From: Streptomyces sp. NBC_01571
GTDB taxonomy: Bacteria > Actinomycetota > Actinomycetes > Streptomycetales > Streptomycetaceae
NCBI RefSeq assembly: GCF_026339875.1
Contig: NZ_JAPEPZ010000001.1
Location: 620,001-684,000, forward strand
Reading direction: 5' to 3'
Length of the DNA stretch: 64,000 nt
The translations under genes were made by a program, and so were the position numbers. A model generated the notes under the pieces. The model saw only the letters and a list, made by a program, of their open reading frames with translations, searched no databases and was not told the origin of the DNA. Positions 1 through 8,986 of this stretch are shown here, in pieces; the first letter of the stretch is position 1; each line of letters starts with the position of its first letter.

Positions 1-1131
1 CGACATGACGACGTGCCAGGCCACCTCGGCCGATCGCGCTCCGCGCAGACTGTCGGCCGCCTCCCGGTGCAGAGCCATGCGTACGGCTGGCGGCAGGTTC
101 TCGTGAACGGCCTGCCGGATGAGGTCGTGGCGGAAGGCGAGTCGCGGGCCGTCGGCCGAGAGCAGACCGGCGTGCAGGGCCGCCTCGATGCCCGACAGCA
201 GGCTTCCGACCTGCCTGCCGAGCATGCGGGCGGCCGTGCCGAGGTCGAATTCGCGGCCGAGGACGGACCCGATCTGGAGCAGACGTACGGCATCCTCCGG
301 GAGCCGGTCCAGGCGCGCGGCGATACTCCGCCGGAAACTGACGGGTATGCCGTCGTGCAGGAGGCTCGCCTCGCCCGCCTCCATTTTGGCGGCATCCGTG
401 TCGGCGAACGCGCGGACCAGTTCAATGGCCAGGAAGGGATTGCCCGCGACGGCTCGCAGGAGCCTGGCCAGACCGGGTGACGGCCTCGCTCCGAGGACGT
501 CCGCCGCGATGTCCTGCAGTTCCTGCTGGGGCAGGGGGCCGAGGGTCAGCCAGCTGGCTCCGAGGCGTTCGAGGTCGTCCCGCACCCTGGCCACGGTCGG
601 TCGCTCGGTGTCCGACCGTACCGCCAGTACCCAGAGGATCCGGGAAGCGGACAGGCGTCCGGGCAGGGTGCGAAGGACGAAGAGCGTGGCCGGGTCCGCC
701 CATTGCGCGTCGTCCACGAGGACGGCCACCGGGGCGTGCTGTGCCCGGTCCTCCAGGGCGTCCGTGATGCTGTCCAGCAGCCAGAGCCGCTGGTCGTCGG
801 TGGCCGCGGCGGCTCGGCCGGAACCGTCGGAGGACTGCAGGGCGGACTGCAGTGCGGCTCCCGCCGCGTACTGGTCGAGTTCGTCGGCCCGTACCGACAC
901 CACGTCGAAACCGGACCGCCGCCCCATCTCGTCCAGTTCCCCGAGCAACCGGCTCTTGCCGACGCCGGGCGCGCCTTCCACGACGACGCAGGCACCCCGT
1001 CCGCCACGCACCGTGTCCAGCGCCTCGCGGACAGCCGTGATCTCGCGGTCCCGTCCTCGCAGGCGCAGACCGGTCACGGCCTGGTTCCCCTGCCCGCCTG
1101 CTGGGTCGCCGGCGGCGTCTGTGCTGCTCAT
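1..1131 (-). CDS. AAA-ATPase/LuxR-type transcriptional regulator, 3' part missing
   Basis: The reading frame runs off the left edge of the window, so only the N-terminal 377 residues are seen. Translation from the ATG at 1131 gives a P-loop (GAPGVGKS, about residues 53-60) and a Walker B-like LVDDAQWADP segment. This is the arrangement of large ATP-binding LuxR-family regulators of the BREX/AAA_16 type, which end in a LuxR helix-turn-helix; that end lies outside the window, so the DNA-binding part is inferred from family knowledge. It is divergent from the HpaB-type hydroxylase gene, with 158 bases between the two starts, and is therefore a candidate regulator of the aromatic-catabolism locus. 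Several long open frames on the other strand here are shadows. Confidence 0.8.
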   Translation of the reverse strand, partial: MSSTDAAGDPAGGQGNQAVTGLRLRGRDREITAVREALDTVRGGRGACVVVEGAPGVGKSRLLGELDEMGRRSGFDVVSVRADELDQYAAGAALQSALQSSDGSGRAAAATDDQRLWLLDSITDALEDRAQHAPVAVLVDDAQWADPATLFVLRTLPGRLSASRILWVLAVRSDTERPTVARVRDDLERLGASWLTLGPLPQQELQDIAADVLGARPSPGLARLLRAVAGNPFLAIELVRAFADTDAAKMEAGEASLLHDGIPVSFRRSIAARLDRLPEDAVRLLQIGSVLGREFDLGTAARMLGRQVGSLLSGIEAALHAGLLSADGPRLAFRHDLIRQAVHENLPPAVRMALHREAADSLRGARSAEVAWHVVMS

Positions 1132-1289
1132 GGGGCAAGCATCGCTCACGGCCGCGTCTGTCCTCAACGCCGGTTTCCCGGTGATCGCCGGTTTCACCCG
1201 GGTGATGTTCGGCCGCGCGCCGTCCTGTCACCCCGGGGCGACGCATGCTCCGTGCCATCCGGATCTCTTGCCCTTGAGAGGAGCACTAC

Positions 1290-2819
1290 GTGCGTACAGG
1301 CAAGGAATACCTGGCAGCGCTGAACGACGGCCGCAAGGTGTGGGTAGGTGACGAGCTCGTCGACAACGTGGCCACGCACCCGAAGACCAGGGCGTACGCC
1401 CAGAGCCTCGCGGCCTTCTACGACCTGCACCACCGCCCGGACCTCCAGGACGCCATGACGTTCGTGGACGAGGGGGGCGTCCGGCGGTCCATGACGTGGT
1501 TCGAGCACCGCTCCAAGGAGGACCTGCGGCGTAAGCGGCACTACCTGGAGACGGTGCAGCGGGAGCTCGGCGGCGGCGCGATCCCGCGTACACCGGACGT
1601 CAACAACTACGTCCTGCTGACCTACGTCGACGACCCGGAGCCCTGGAGCAGCCAGTCCGTCGGGACCGACGGGAGGGACCTCACCGAAGGGATCCTCGAC
1701 TTCTGGAACGTGGTGCGGGACGGCGACCTCAACGCGACACCGGCCTTCGTCGACCCGCAGGCGGACCGCTCGCGCGATTCCGCCCAGGCCGAGTCGCCCG
1801 CGCTGCGGGTGGTCGCCACCTCGGACGAGGGCATCACCGTACGGGGTGTGAAGGCGATCAGCACCGGCGCGGCTTTCGGCGACTGGATCCACATCGGCGT
1901 CTTCTACCGCCCCGGGATCGTCGCCGAACAGATCATTTACGGGGCGGTGAAGCCCGACACCCCCGGCGTCACCATCATCTGCCGGGAGAGCAACGTCCAC
2001 GACGGCGAGGAGGTCGAGCACCCGCTCGCCTCGCAGGGTGACGAGCTGGACAGCGTCATCGTGTTCGAGGACGTGTTCATCCCCTGGAACCGCGTCTTCC
2101 ACATCGGTAACCCCCAGCACGCGTCGCTGTATCCGCAGCGTGTCTTCGACTGGCTGCACTACCACTCGCTGGTGCGCGCGATGGTGAAGGCCGAGCTGAT
2201 GCTCGGCCTGGCCCTGCTGATCACCGAGCACATCGGCACGTACCAGCTGCCGCCGGTCCAGGCCCGGGTCGCCCGGTTCGCCGGCTTCCACCAGACGCTC
2301 AAGGCGCATACGGTCGGCTCGGAGGACGAAGGGTTCTTCACTCCCGGCGGCATCTTCAAGCCGAACGTCCTGATGTTCGACTTCGGGCGGGCGTACTACA
2401 TCGAGCACATCACCGACATGGTCCACGAGCTCCTCGACCTGGCCGGCCGGTCCGCGCTCATCTATCCGACCGAGGGGCAGTGGCAGCAGCCTGAACTGCG
2501 GCCTTGGCTCGAGGCGTTGCAGACCGGACCGGTCGGCAGGCCCTATGACCGACTGAAGATCAGCCGGGTGATCCGAGACATGTTCCTGTCCGACTGGGGC
2601 GGCCGCATCAGCACCTTCGAGAACTTCAACGGCACGCCTCTGCTCGCCATCCGCAGTCTCACCATGAAGCGTGCCGAGATGTCCCCGGGCGGCAGCATGG
2701 CGGACCTCGCGCGCAAGGTCTGCGGCATCGAGGGCGTGAGCGACGAGCAGGAGACCGTGTACACGGCTCAGGCGAACTACGCCCGGCGCCAGGACGCCTC
2801 ACGTCAGGACGCCTCCTAG
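1290..2819 (+). CDS. HpaB-family flavin-dependent aromatic hydroxylase, oxygenase component (resorcinol/4-HPA/phenol type)
   Basis: A 509-residue protein of the 4-hydroxyphenylacetate 3-hydroxylase (HpaB) family. These enzymes use reduced FAD supplied by a separate reductase to ortho-hydroxylate phenols. Length is normal for the family. Family-like segments include the STGAAFGDWIHIG stretch near residue 190, as in the flavin-contacting region, and a conserved Trp/Arg-rich C-terminal half. The start is GTG with a GAGAGGAG ribosome binding site just upstream. The partner genes for a flavin reductase, a hydroxyquinol dioxygenase and a maleylacetate reductase lie at 5.2-8.0 kb on the other strand. 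I infer that the substrate is resorcinol or another phenol leading to hydroxyquinol, as in GraA-type or chlorophenol monooxygenases; the substrate cannot be fixed from sequence. The C-terminus ends in a small duplicated RQDAS repeat. Confidence 0.88.
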   Translation: MRTGKEYLAALNDGRKVWVGDELVDNVATHPKTRAYAQSLAAFYDLHHRPDLQDAMTFVDEGGVRRSMTWFEHRSKEDLRRKRHYLETVQRELGGGAIPRTPDVNNYVLLTYVDDPEPWSSQSVGTDGRDLTEGILDFWNVVRDGDLNATPAFVDPQADRSRDSAQAESPALRVVATSDEGITVRGVKAISTGAAFGDWIHIGVFYRPGIVAEQIIYGAVKPDTPGVTIICRESNVHDGEEVEHPLASQGDELDSVIVFEDVFIPWNRVFHIGNPQHASLYPQRVFDWLHYHSLVRAMVKAELMLGLALLITEHIGTYQLPPVQARVARFAGFHQTLKAHTVGSEDEGFFTPGGIFKPNVLMFDFGRAYYIEHITDMVHELLDLAGRSALIYPTEGQWQQPELRPWLEALQTGPVGRPYDRLKISRVIRDMFLSDWGGRISTFENFNGTPLLAIRSLTMKRAEMSPGGSMADLARKVCGIEGVSDEQETVYTAQANYARRQDASRQDAS

Positions 2820-2838
2820 CAGGACGCCGGGGCCCGGA

Positions 2839-5058
2839 TCAGAGCACACCGCACTCCCGGGCCCTGGCGACCGCTCCGCCTCTGTCGTGCGCGTCGAGTT
2901 TGCGGAAGATCGCGCGTACCTGTGTCTTGACGGTGTTGTGGGACACGTAGAGCTCGGACGCGATCTCACGCAGCGTCAGCGGGCCGCACAGGGCACGGAG
3001 CACCCGCCGCTCCCCCACCGACAGATCCTGGGGGCAGGGGGCGGCGGGGGCCACCACCGTCTCCGCGTCCGCTCGGCCGAGCAGAACCGTCAGTACCCCG
3101 GGCGCCTCGCACCGGGCCGCCGCCCGCTCGGCGGCCTCGCGGGCCGTTCGCGCCGCGTCGGTGTCGCGCCGCGCGCTCTCGAGCCGCGACCGCGTGAAGT
3201 GGCACAGGGCGCGTACGTGGGGTTCGCCTCCCGCCCGGGGCGATCCCGCCAGTACCGCTTCCGCGCCGGCCAGAACCACCTCGGCCTCCTCGGTCCGTCC
3301 CTCCTCCAGGAGCAGGGCGGCTCGGCCTACGTAGGCGGCCACAGAGACGAAGTGCCTGCTCAGACCGACCGCCGCGACCGCTTCGAGGGCCTCGTCGCAG
3401 AGAATGCGCGCCAGTTCGTGCCGTCCCGCCAGGAGCGCGCACAGCGTCCGCAGCCCCAGCGCGCGGACGAGCGCCAGGCCGTGCCCGGCGGCATGCGCGT
3501 CACGGGTCGCCTCACCGAGCAGCGTCTCTGCCTCCTCGTACCGGCAGGTCCACAGCAGGGCGGCACCGCGGGCCGTGCAGGCCAGGGCACGCCACGCGGT
3601 CAGCGGCAGGGTACCGGCGACGGCGGCTTCCCCGAGACGGCCGGCGGTCAGCACCTCCCCTTTCAGACAGCAGGCCACGACCTGAGCGACGGCTGCGGCG
3701 TCGGACACCGTGCTGCCTTCGCCGACCGTCTCCGATCCCGTCCGCCTCAGCCGGGCCACGTCCAGCCAGCGCAGGGCCGTTTCCGGGGCGCCTCCTGAGA
3801 GAGCCGCCATCGCCGCCACGACGCACAGTCTCGCGTCGGCGGCGACCGTGCGGGGCGGCAGGAGGTCCAGCCACTGCGAGACCCGCGCACCACGGCCTGC
3901 CGAGATCGCCTTCTCCCAGCCGTCGAGGACCGACGCGACGGCCGCGGCCTCGTCGCCGCCCTTCGTCCAGTGCCGCACGGCCCCGGTCGTCTCCCCGTGC
4001 CGGGAGTACCACTGCGCCGCCGACCGGTGCAGGGACACGACGGCGTCGGACGCCTCGGATCCGAGGACGTCGGACAGCAGCGAGGACAGGCCTCGGTGAT
4101 GCCGGTACGCGGACGGATCGGCGGTGACGGGCACGAGCAGTTGCACGGTCCGTGCGAGTTCGCGCAGCAGTACGCCCGCCCGGTCCCCGGCGAGGGCCCG
4201 GCACGGTCCGGTGCTCAACTCGTCGAGCACACTGGTGCGCAGCAGGAACCGGCGCTGTTCGGCGGTGAGCCGATCGAGCACCTCGGTGGCCAGATACTCG
4301 GTGACGGCCCGGCCGCCGCGGGCCAGATTCCCTTCCGTGTCGGCCTCGTTCGCCGAGCGGGCGAGGGTGCGCCCCATGATGCACAGCCCCGCCGCCCATC
4401 CCTCGGTGGCCTCGTACAGCGCGCGCGAAGCGTCCTCGGTGGGGGCGGAGCCGAGCAGACCGGTGAGCACGGCCTGTGCCTCCTCAGGGGTGAAGGTCAG
4501 GTCGTGCAGGGTGAATTCGGCGATCAGACCCCGGGCGCGCAGGGTCGGGAGGGGGCTTCCGGGAATGTGCCGGGTCGACAGAACGACGCGGAAGCCGGGG
4601 GGAAGCCTTGTCAGGAAGTCCGCCAGGCTGCGTACCGCGTCGGCGTCCGTGATGGATTCGAGTCCGTCGAGGATCAGCGTGAGCGGTGCCTCCCCGCCCA
4701 GTCCGGTCACCAGGCCCGGCAGGATCTCCTCGAGCCACGCGTCGAGCGTCCACCCGTCGCCGTCGAGGCGGCCGGGCAGGTTCGGGCGCGCGTGGTGCAC
4801 CGCTCGCAGGATGCAGGACCACAGCCGGCCCGGCGCGTTGTCGTACGCGTCCAGGCTGAGCCAGGCGCACTCTCCACGGGCAGTCAGGCCCCGCGCCCAT
4901 TCGGTCAGGAGCACCGTTTTCCCGGCACCGGCCGGCGCGGAGAGCACCACGACGGGCTCGGTCGCCGCGTCAAGCCTGCGCAGCAGGCGCGGGCGTGTCA
5001 GCAGATGCGGGGGCTGGGCCGGGGGATGCAGCTTGAATGTCGCAACGGAGCTGGTCAT
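2839..5058 (-). CDS. LAL/MalT-type LuxR-family transcriptional regulator
   Basis: A 739-residue regulator of the MalT/LAL type. A P-loop (SAPAGAGKTVLL, residues 40-51) opens an NTPase domain, followed by a long helical repeat region. The last 60 residues form a LuxR-type helix-turn-helix (LTLREIASELYVSHNTVKTQ core). Proteins of this class bind ATP and an inducer and then activate promoters. The ATG at 5058 is chosen because it has a GGAAAG ribosome binding site and avoids overlap with the flavin reductase gene; the open frame itself runs further upstream. The gene lies between the hydroxylase (convergent, 19 bases away) and the flavin reductase/dioxygenase/reductase set, so it probably controls this catabolic locus. 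The inducer is unknown. Confidence 0.88.
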   Translation of the reverse strand: MTSSVATFKLHPPAQPPHLLTRPRLLRRLDAATEPVVVLSAPAGAGKTVLLTEWARGLTARGECAWLSLDAYDNAPGRLWSCILRAVHHARPNLPGRLDGDGWTLDAWLEEILPGLVTGLGGEAPLTLILDGLESITDADAVRSLADFLTRLPPGFRVVLSTRHIPGSPLPTLRARGLIAEFTLHDLTFTPEEAQAVLTGLLGSAPTEDASRALYEATEGWAAGLCIMGRTLARSANEADTEGNLARGGRAVTEYLATEVLDRLTAEQRRFLLRTSVLDELSTGPCRALAGDRAGVLLRELARTVQLLVPVTADPSAYRHHRGLSSLLSDVLGSEASDAVVSLHRSAAQWYSRHGETTGAVRHWTKGGDEAAAVASVLDGWEKAISAGRGARVSQWLDLLPPRTVAADARLCVVAAMAALSGGAPETALRWLDVARLRRTGSETVGEGSTVSDAAAVAQVVACCLKGEVLTAGRLGEAAVAGTLPLTAWRALACTARGAALLWTCRYEEAETLLGEATRDAHAAGHGLALVRALGLRTLCALLAGRHELARILCDEALEAVAAVGLSRHFVSVAAYVGRAALLLEEGRTEEAEVVLAGAEAVLAGSPRAGGEPHVRALCHFTRSRLESARRDTDAARTAREAAERAAARCEAPGVLTVLLGRADAETVVAPAAPCPQDLSVGERRVLRALCGPLTLREIASELYVSHNTVKTQVRAIFRKLDAHDRGGAVARARECGVL

Positions 5059-5200
5059 GGCACTTTCCGTGGAGTCGTCGGGACGGGCGAGCCCCCGGCG
5101 CCCATGGCTCGCCTCGCAGGAGCCGGACGTCGGGGGCGGTGGTACCGGCGGGCCGGTCATGGGCCTGGCAGCGGCCTCCTTCGTACCGCTGCCTCCAGGG

Positions 5201-5689
5201 CTAGCGCGGAGCCCCGAGCGTGCCGAAGCCGCCCGCGAAGTGGAGCAGCGGTCGGCAGTCCACCTTGTGCACCCCATGGCGGACGTTGCCCACGAAGATG
5301 GTGTGGTCGCCGCCGGGGAGCGCCTCGGCGACGTCGCACACGACAGCCGCGATGGCGTCCTTCAGTACGGGGACGCCGTGGTCGTCGAAGGTCTCGACGC
5401 CCGCGAACTTGTCCGCCTTGGAAGCGGCGAAGTTCCGTGCCAGGTGCTCGCTGTCCTCGCCGAGCACATTGACGGCGAAGCGGCCGTGCGCCGCGATCGC
5501 GGTCCGCGTGTACAGGTGGTTGCCGATGCATACGAGCAGTTGGAGCGGGTCCAGGGAGAGGGCGGACACGGCGCTCGCCGTCATACCGATGGGCGTGCTT
5601 CCGGAGCATGTGGTGATCACGCTGACACCCGTGGCGAGCCGGCTCATCGTGGCTCGGAATTCGACTGTCATGTCGAGGGTTTCGGACAT
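5201..5689 (-). CDS. Flavin reductase (FMN/FAD:NADH oxidoreductase), partner of the HpaB-type hydroxylase
   Basis: A 162-residue protein of the flavin reductase-like FMN-binding family (HpaC/GraD type). It has the RLATGVSVIT segment near the N-terminus (residues 17-26) and the VNVLGEDSEHLARNFA segment typical of the fold. Such enzymes reduce free flavin with NAD(P)H for a two-component monooxygenase. The obvious partner is the HpaB-type oxygenase at 1290-2819. The start is the ATG at 5689, set by a very strong GGAGGTCC ribosome binding site directly upstream; an in-frame upstream start has none. It is transcribed in the same direction as the ring-cleavage genes but separated from them by about 310 bases. 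Confidence 0.9.
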   Translation of the reverse strand: MSETLDMTVEFRATMSRLATGVSVITTCSGSTPIGMTASAVSALSLDPLQLLVCIGNHLYTRTAIAAHGRFAVNVLGEDSEHLARNFAASKADKFAGVETFDDHGVPVLKDAIAAVVCDVAEALPGGDHTIFVGNVRHGVHKVDCRPLLHFAGGFGTLGAPR

Positions 5690-5998
5690 CGGAGGACCTC
5701 CGTGAGAGTCGGGGAGAGCGTCGGCCTGCTGCACAGGTCAGTGGGCGAACTCGCCGTCCCACCAGGTGGGTTGGCGGGTATGCCGGGAGGGCGGGGCAGG
5801 AGTGTGGGCGGCTGCCCCGCGACGTGCGCGAGGTGGTCGCGCGCGGGGTGGACGGAACTCGCTTCGCCGGGTTCCAGACGGAGTCGCGGGCCGGGCCGGT
5901 GGGTGCCGGCCCCGTGGTCCGCCGGTTCTTCGGCGCAGCCGGTCGGCCGGGCGCCGGAAGTCGGCGGGTGGCGGGCGGCACTCCGAGCTGCTGGGTCC
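5690..5998. other. Non-coding gap in the catabolic locus
   Basis: 309 bases between the dioxygenase stop and the flavin reductase start. Open frames here on both strands lack ribosome binding sites and family resemblance. I see no convincing hairpin or repeat. It may hold the promoter of the flavin reductase gene, but no box is clear. Confidence 0.5.
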
Positions 5999-6868
5999 TC
6001 AGCCCGCGGGGAGGGGTTCGAGGACGAAGGTGTGGCGCAGCAGGGTGTAGGGCACGTCGGTCAGCCCGCGGCACGGGCCGGCGTCGGCCGCGTACGTGTC
6101 GTAGGACTCGAGCAGTGATTCCTTGACCCCGAACACCGGATCGGTGTCCAGGTACGGGTCGTCCGTGGGGAACAGCATGCTGGTCACGCGCTGGTATCCC
6201 GGAGCTTCGATCAGCAGGTGCACGTGGGCGGGACGCATCGGCGACCGGCGGGTGGCGCGCAGGAGTTCGCCGACCGGGCCGTCGGCGGGTATCGGGTAGC
6301 TGGACGGGCGGATGGAACGGAAGCTGAAGTGGCCCCTCTCGTCGGTCCGGAACAGCGCGCGCATGGCCGTGTCGACCTGGCCGGGCACGTCCACGTCGTA
6401 GTGGCCGTCGGAGTCGCTGTGCCAGACATCCACCGCGGCGCCGGTGACCGGCGCTCCCTCCCGGTTCACGACCCGTCCCTCGAAGAACAGCGGGGTGCCG
6501 GGCAGGCCTGCGGAGATGTCGGCGGCGTCGGCGAGCTGCGGCCTGTCCTCCCTGAAGAAGGGGCCCAGTACGCTGTTCTGGGTGGCTTCGGCGGGGCGTC
6601 GGTTGCTCAGGGCGTCGACCAGCATGGTGACGCCCAACACGTCGGACAGCAGGATGAATTCCTGGCGCGTCGGTGTGCACATCTGCCCGGTGCGCGTCAG
6701 GAAGTCGATTCCCCGGGCCCACTCCTCCTCCGTCGGTTCGACGTCCCGGACGAAGTCGTGGAGGTGCCGTACCAGTGAGGCCAGGATCTCCGCGAGGCGG
6801 GCGTCCTTGGTGTCCCGCATGGTCGCGATGACAGCATCGGTGATGGTGTCGCTGGTCAGATCACGCAT
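5999..6868 (-). CDS. Hydroxyquinol 1,2-dioxygenase (intradiol ring cleavage)
   Basis: A 289-residue intradiol dioxygenase that cleaves 1,2,4-trihydroxybenzene to maleylacetate. All four expected Fe(III) ligands are visible by pattern: Tyr157 (DGHYDVD), Tyr191 (SSYPIPADGPVG), His215 and His217 (RPAHVHLL). The N-terminal helical dimerisation domain (about 1-100) precedes the catalytic beta-sandwich, and length matches the hydroxyquinol subgroup. The start ATG overlaps the maleylacetate reductase stop by 8 bases, so the two are translationally coupled. Assignment to hydroxyquinol rather than catechol rests mainly on this neighbour, which takes the product maleylacetate. Confidence 0.92.
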   Translation of the reverse strand: MRDLTSDTITDAVIATMRDTKDARLAEILASLVRHLHDFVRDVEPTEEEWARGIDFLTRTGQMCTPTRQEFILLSDVLGVTMLVDALSNRRPAEATQNSVLGPFFREDRPQLADAADISAGLPGTPLFFEGRVVNREGAPVTGAAVDVWHSDSDGHYDVDVPGQVDTAMRALFRTDERGHFSFRSIRPSSYPIPADGPVGELLRATRRSPMRPAHVHLLIEAPGYQRVTSMLFPTDDPYLDTDPVFGVKESLLESYDTYAADAGPCRGLTDVPYTLLRHTFVLEPLPAG

Positions 6869-7994
6869 GGCGCGCTCCCGTGGTGATGGGGGGTTCGATG
6901 ACGGAGTCGGGCGGGGAAGGTCCGTCGCCCGGTGGTGTCCATGGCGTCTCCCCGGCCCAGGCGCGGGTGAGGAGGGCGCGGACCGCTGTCCGGTCCACCG
7001 GGCGCGGATTCCAGTAGCCGTCCCGCACGATGAGTTCGGCCGCCTGCTCGATCCCTGGTTCGGGCATGCCGAGGTCTCGCAGCGCCCTGGGGGCGCCGAG
7101 CCTTCCGGCGAAGTCGAAGAGACCGCTCGCGGCGTCGTCCGCCGGGAGCGCCCGCGTGATGCGTGCCATGGCTTCGGGGGCCATCGGCCCGTTGTAGGCG
7201 ACCACGTGGGGCAGGAGCACGGTGTGGGTTTCGGCGTGCGGGAGACCGAAGGTGCCGCCCAGTACGTGGCACACCTTGTGGTGCAGGGCCATGCCCACCG
7301 TGCCGAGGCATGTGCCCGCGAGCCACGCCCCGTACAGCGCGTCCGCCCGTGCCTCGCGGTCGTCAGGACGGCGCGCGATGACCGGAAGGGATCGGGCGAG
7401 GGAGTCGAGCGCTTCACCGGCCATCAGGAAGGCGACCGGGTCGCGGTCCTGGGCGTAGAGGGCCTCCACGGCGTGCGCCATCGCGTTGACGCCGCTGACC
7501 ACCGAGGTCGCCGCCGGAAACGTGAGCGTCAGGTCGACGTCGTAGACGACCGTCTTGAGCAGCGCTTCCGGCAGCCGCCGGGTCGTCTTCCTGCGGCCTT
7601 CGGTCTCTCCGAGGATCGGCGTCATCTCCGAGCCGGCGTAGGTGGTGGGCAGTGCCAGCTGCGGCAGGCCGGTCCGTACGGCGATCGCCTTGCCGAGGCC
7701 GATGGTCGATCCACCGCCGAGGGCGAGGACGCAGTCCGCCTCCACGGATCCGGCGTACGCGACCGCCTTCCGCGTGACCTCGACAGGGGTGTGCGGGGCC
7801 GCTTCGGCGAAGGTTGCCACGGCTGCCGTACCCAGCAGGTCGCGTATCTCCGCCGCCTGGTCCACTTGACCAGGTGTGCACAGGATGAGCACCCGACTGC
7901 ATTCGAGCGCACCGACCTCTTCGGGGATACGGCTGCGCGTACCGCTGCCGAAGACCACCTTGGTGATCTGCCCCCGGTGCACGAACGTCTTCAT
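6861..7994 (-). CDS. Maleylacetate reductase (iron-type alcohol dehydrogenase family)
   Basis: A 377-residue member of the iron-containing alcohol dehydrogenase family, maleylacetate reductase subgroup, which reduces maleylacetate to 3-oxoadipate with NAD(P)H. The nucleotide-binding ALGGGSTIGLGKA segment lies near residue 95. It is followed by PTTYAGSEMTP and a His-rich region (HHKVCHVLGG, LPHAETHTVLLPH) where the family binds metal or substrate. It is the first gene of a leftward operon, with the dioxygenase start overlapping its stop. The ATG at 7994 has a GAGGAAA ribosome binding site. Product 3-oxoadipate would feed the beta-ketoadipate pathway, whose later genes are not in the window. 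Confidence 0.92.
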   Translation of the reverse strand: MKTFVHRGQITKVVFGSGTRSRIPEEVGALECSRVLILCTPGQVDQAAEIRDLLGTAAVATFAEAAPHTPVEVTRKAVAYAGSVEADCVLALGGGSTIGLGKAIAVRTGLPQLALPTTYAGSEMTPILGETEGRRKTTRRLPEALLKTVVYDVDLTLTFPAATSVVSGVNAMAHAVEALYAQDRDPVAFLMAGEALDSLARSLPVIARRPDDREARADALYGAWLAGTCLGTVGMALHHKVCHVLGGTFGLPHAETHTVLLPHVVAYNGPMAPEAMARITRALPADDAASGLFDFAGRLGAPRALRDLGMPEPGIEQAAELIVRDGYWNPRPVDRTAVRALLTRAWAGETPWTPPGDGPSPPDSVIEPPITTGARHA

Positions 7995-8241
7995 GAGAAT
8001 TTCCTCGGTCCCGACGATCCCGTGTTCATGGGGAAAGCGTCGGCAGTCGGATGACGCGCGTCAACGGAATCCGTGAGTGATAGCGGGAATCGGGGAGGGA
8101 ATACCTTGTTCGCGCAACGTTCACCGGCCGGGCGGCCTGGGGATCACGGGCGATATCACTCATCTGCGGGATGCCGGCGGAAGCGAGGGCGCTGGACCTC
8201 GGGCGGGGGGGCAGGTCAGGTGAGACGCGAAGGAGACGGAC

Positions 8242-8682
8242 ATGTACACGACGGATGCGTTCCGCCGCACCCGCAATGTCCGCGAGGCCCTCGGAAACAT
8301 TACCGATCCCGACCGAATTCCTGACCTTGCGCGGAGACAGCGTCCGATGGCTCGGCATGGGCGGGAGACGGACCGGAAAAGGGTGGATGAAGTGGTCGCC
8401 ACGGCCTTGGAGGCGGTGTCGGATGTACCGGAGGGTGCGTCGTCGGCGATGGACGGGGCCTGGTTCGGGTTGGGTTCGGGTTGGGTTCGGGTTCGGGTTC
8501 GGGTTCGGGTTCGGGTTCGGGTTCGGGTTCGGGTTCGGGTTCGGGTTGCACGGTGTGCCGAACGATCTGATCCAGCCGCTGTACGAGCAGGGGTCCTTGG
8601 GGCCAGAGGACGCAGCCGGCAAGTGCGGGCGATGGAGTCGGGGTCGGCCTCGTGGCGCTGCCCGCCGGGGAGTTGGAGGTAG
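8242..8682 (+). CDS. Doubtful small protein, interrupted by a Val-Arg repeat
   Basis: An open frame of 146 codons. The ATG has a good GAAGGAGA ribosome binding site 6 bases upstream, and the first 70 residues have a plausible mixed composition. The centre is a run of Val-Arg repeats encoded by the TTCGGG tandem repeat, after which codon usage deteriorates. I do not recognise a family. It may be the start of a real gene disrupted by repeat expansion, or no gene at all. Confidence 0.25.
   Translation: MYTTDAFRRTRNVREALGNITDPDRIPDLARRQRPMARHGRETDRKRVDEVVATALEAVSDVPEGASSAMDGAWFGLGSGWVRVRVRVRVRVRVRVRVRVRVARCAERSDPAAVRAGVLGARGRSRQVRAMESGSASWRCPPGSWR
8464..8545. repeat. Tandem hexanucleotide repeat (TTCGGG)n
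   Basis: Twelve copies of TTCGGG. The first two are separated from the rest by TTGGG spacers (8464-8485), and the last ten are perfect and uninterrupted (8486-8545). The plus strand carries more than four GGG runs spaced by three bases, a classical G-quadruplex-forming pattern. Confidence 0.95.
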
Positions 8683-8986
8683 GGCTCATCCCCAGGGGCA
8701 CGCCGACCGACTGGCGGCCGCGCGCAGGCCCTCGTGAACTCCTCGCCCGTACGTGCCTGTTGGACCCGTCGCGGATCGCTGCCGCGTACCCGTGCAACGG
8801 CATTCACGGGGGCGCCGGCCGGATCACGGGTGAGCAGGGGAAAGCCAAGCCGAAGCCGGGACCGCCGGACCAGGTGCGGGGTGGGGCGGGGCCGGTGAAA
8901 GAGGTGACGAGCCCGGCGGTGGCCTCCCGGGCCACGCAGCCGCGCCTCCCGCGCGGGGCCGGCCGGTGCGGACGTAGGGTTCTGGT

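Larger units (their letters stand above)
7995..8986. other. Long region without a confident gene, containing a hexanucleotide repeat
   Basis: Nearly 1 kb between the maleylacetate reductase and the SpoIIE-type phosphatase. Its left end should hold the promoter of the leftward catabolic operon. Open frames cross it in all directions, but codon usage is mixed and none matches a known family. A weak candidate gene starts at 8242 and a TTCGGG tandem repeat lies at 8464-8545. Confidence 0.5.

Noticed and set aside
422..1258. Long minus-strand frame
   Set aside because: Arg/Gly-rich shadow of the true ATPase/LuxR frame, which shows the P-loop and Walker B motifs and starts at 1131.
5766..6126. Small plus-strand genes between the flavin reductase and dioxygenase
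   Set aside because: No ribosome binding site and no protein-like composition; they overlap the end of the dioxygenase gene.
8464..8545. Possible CRISPR array
   Set aside because: It is a simple tandem hexamer without spacers, and no cas genes are nearby.
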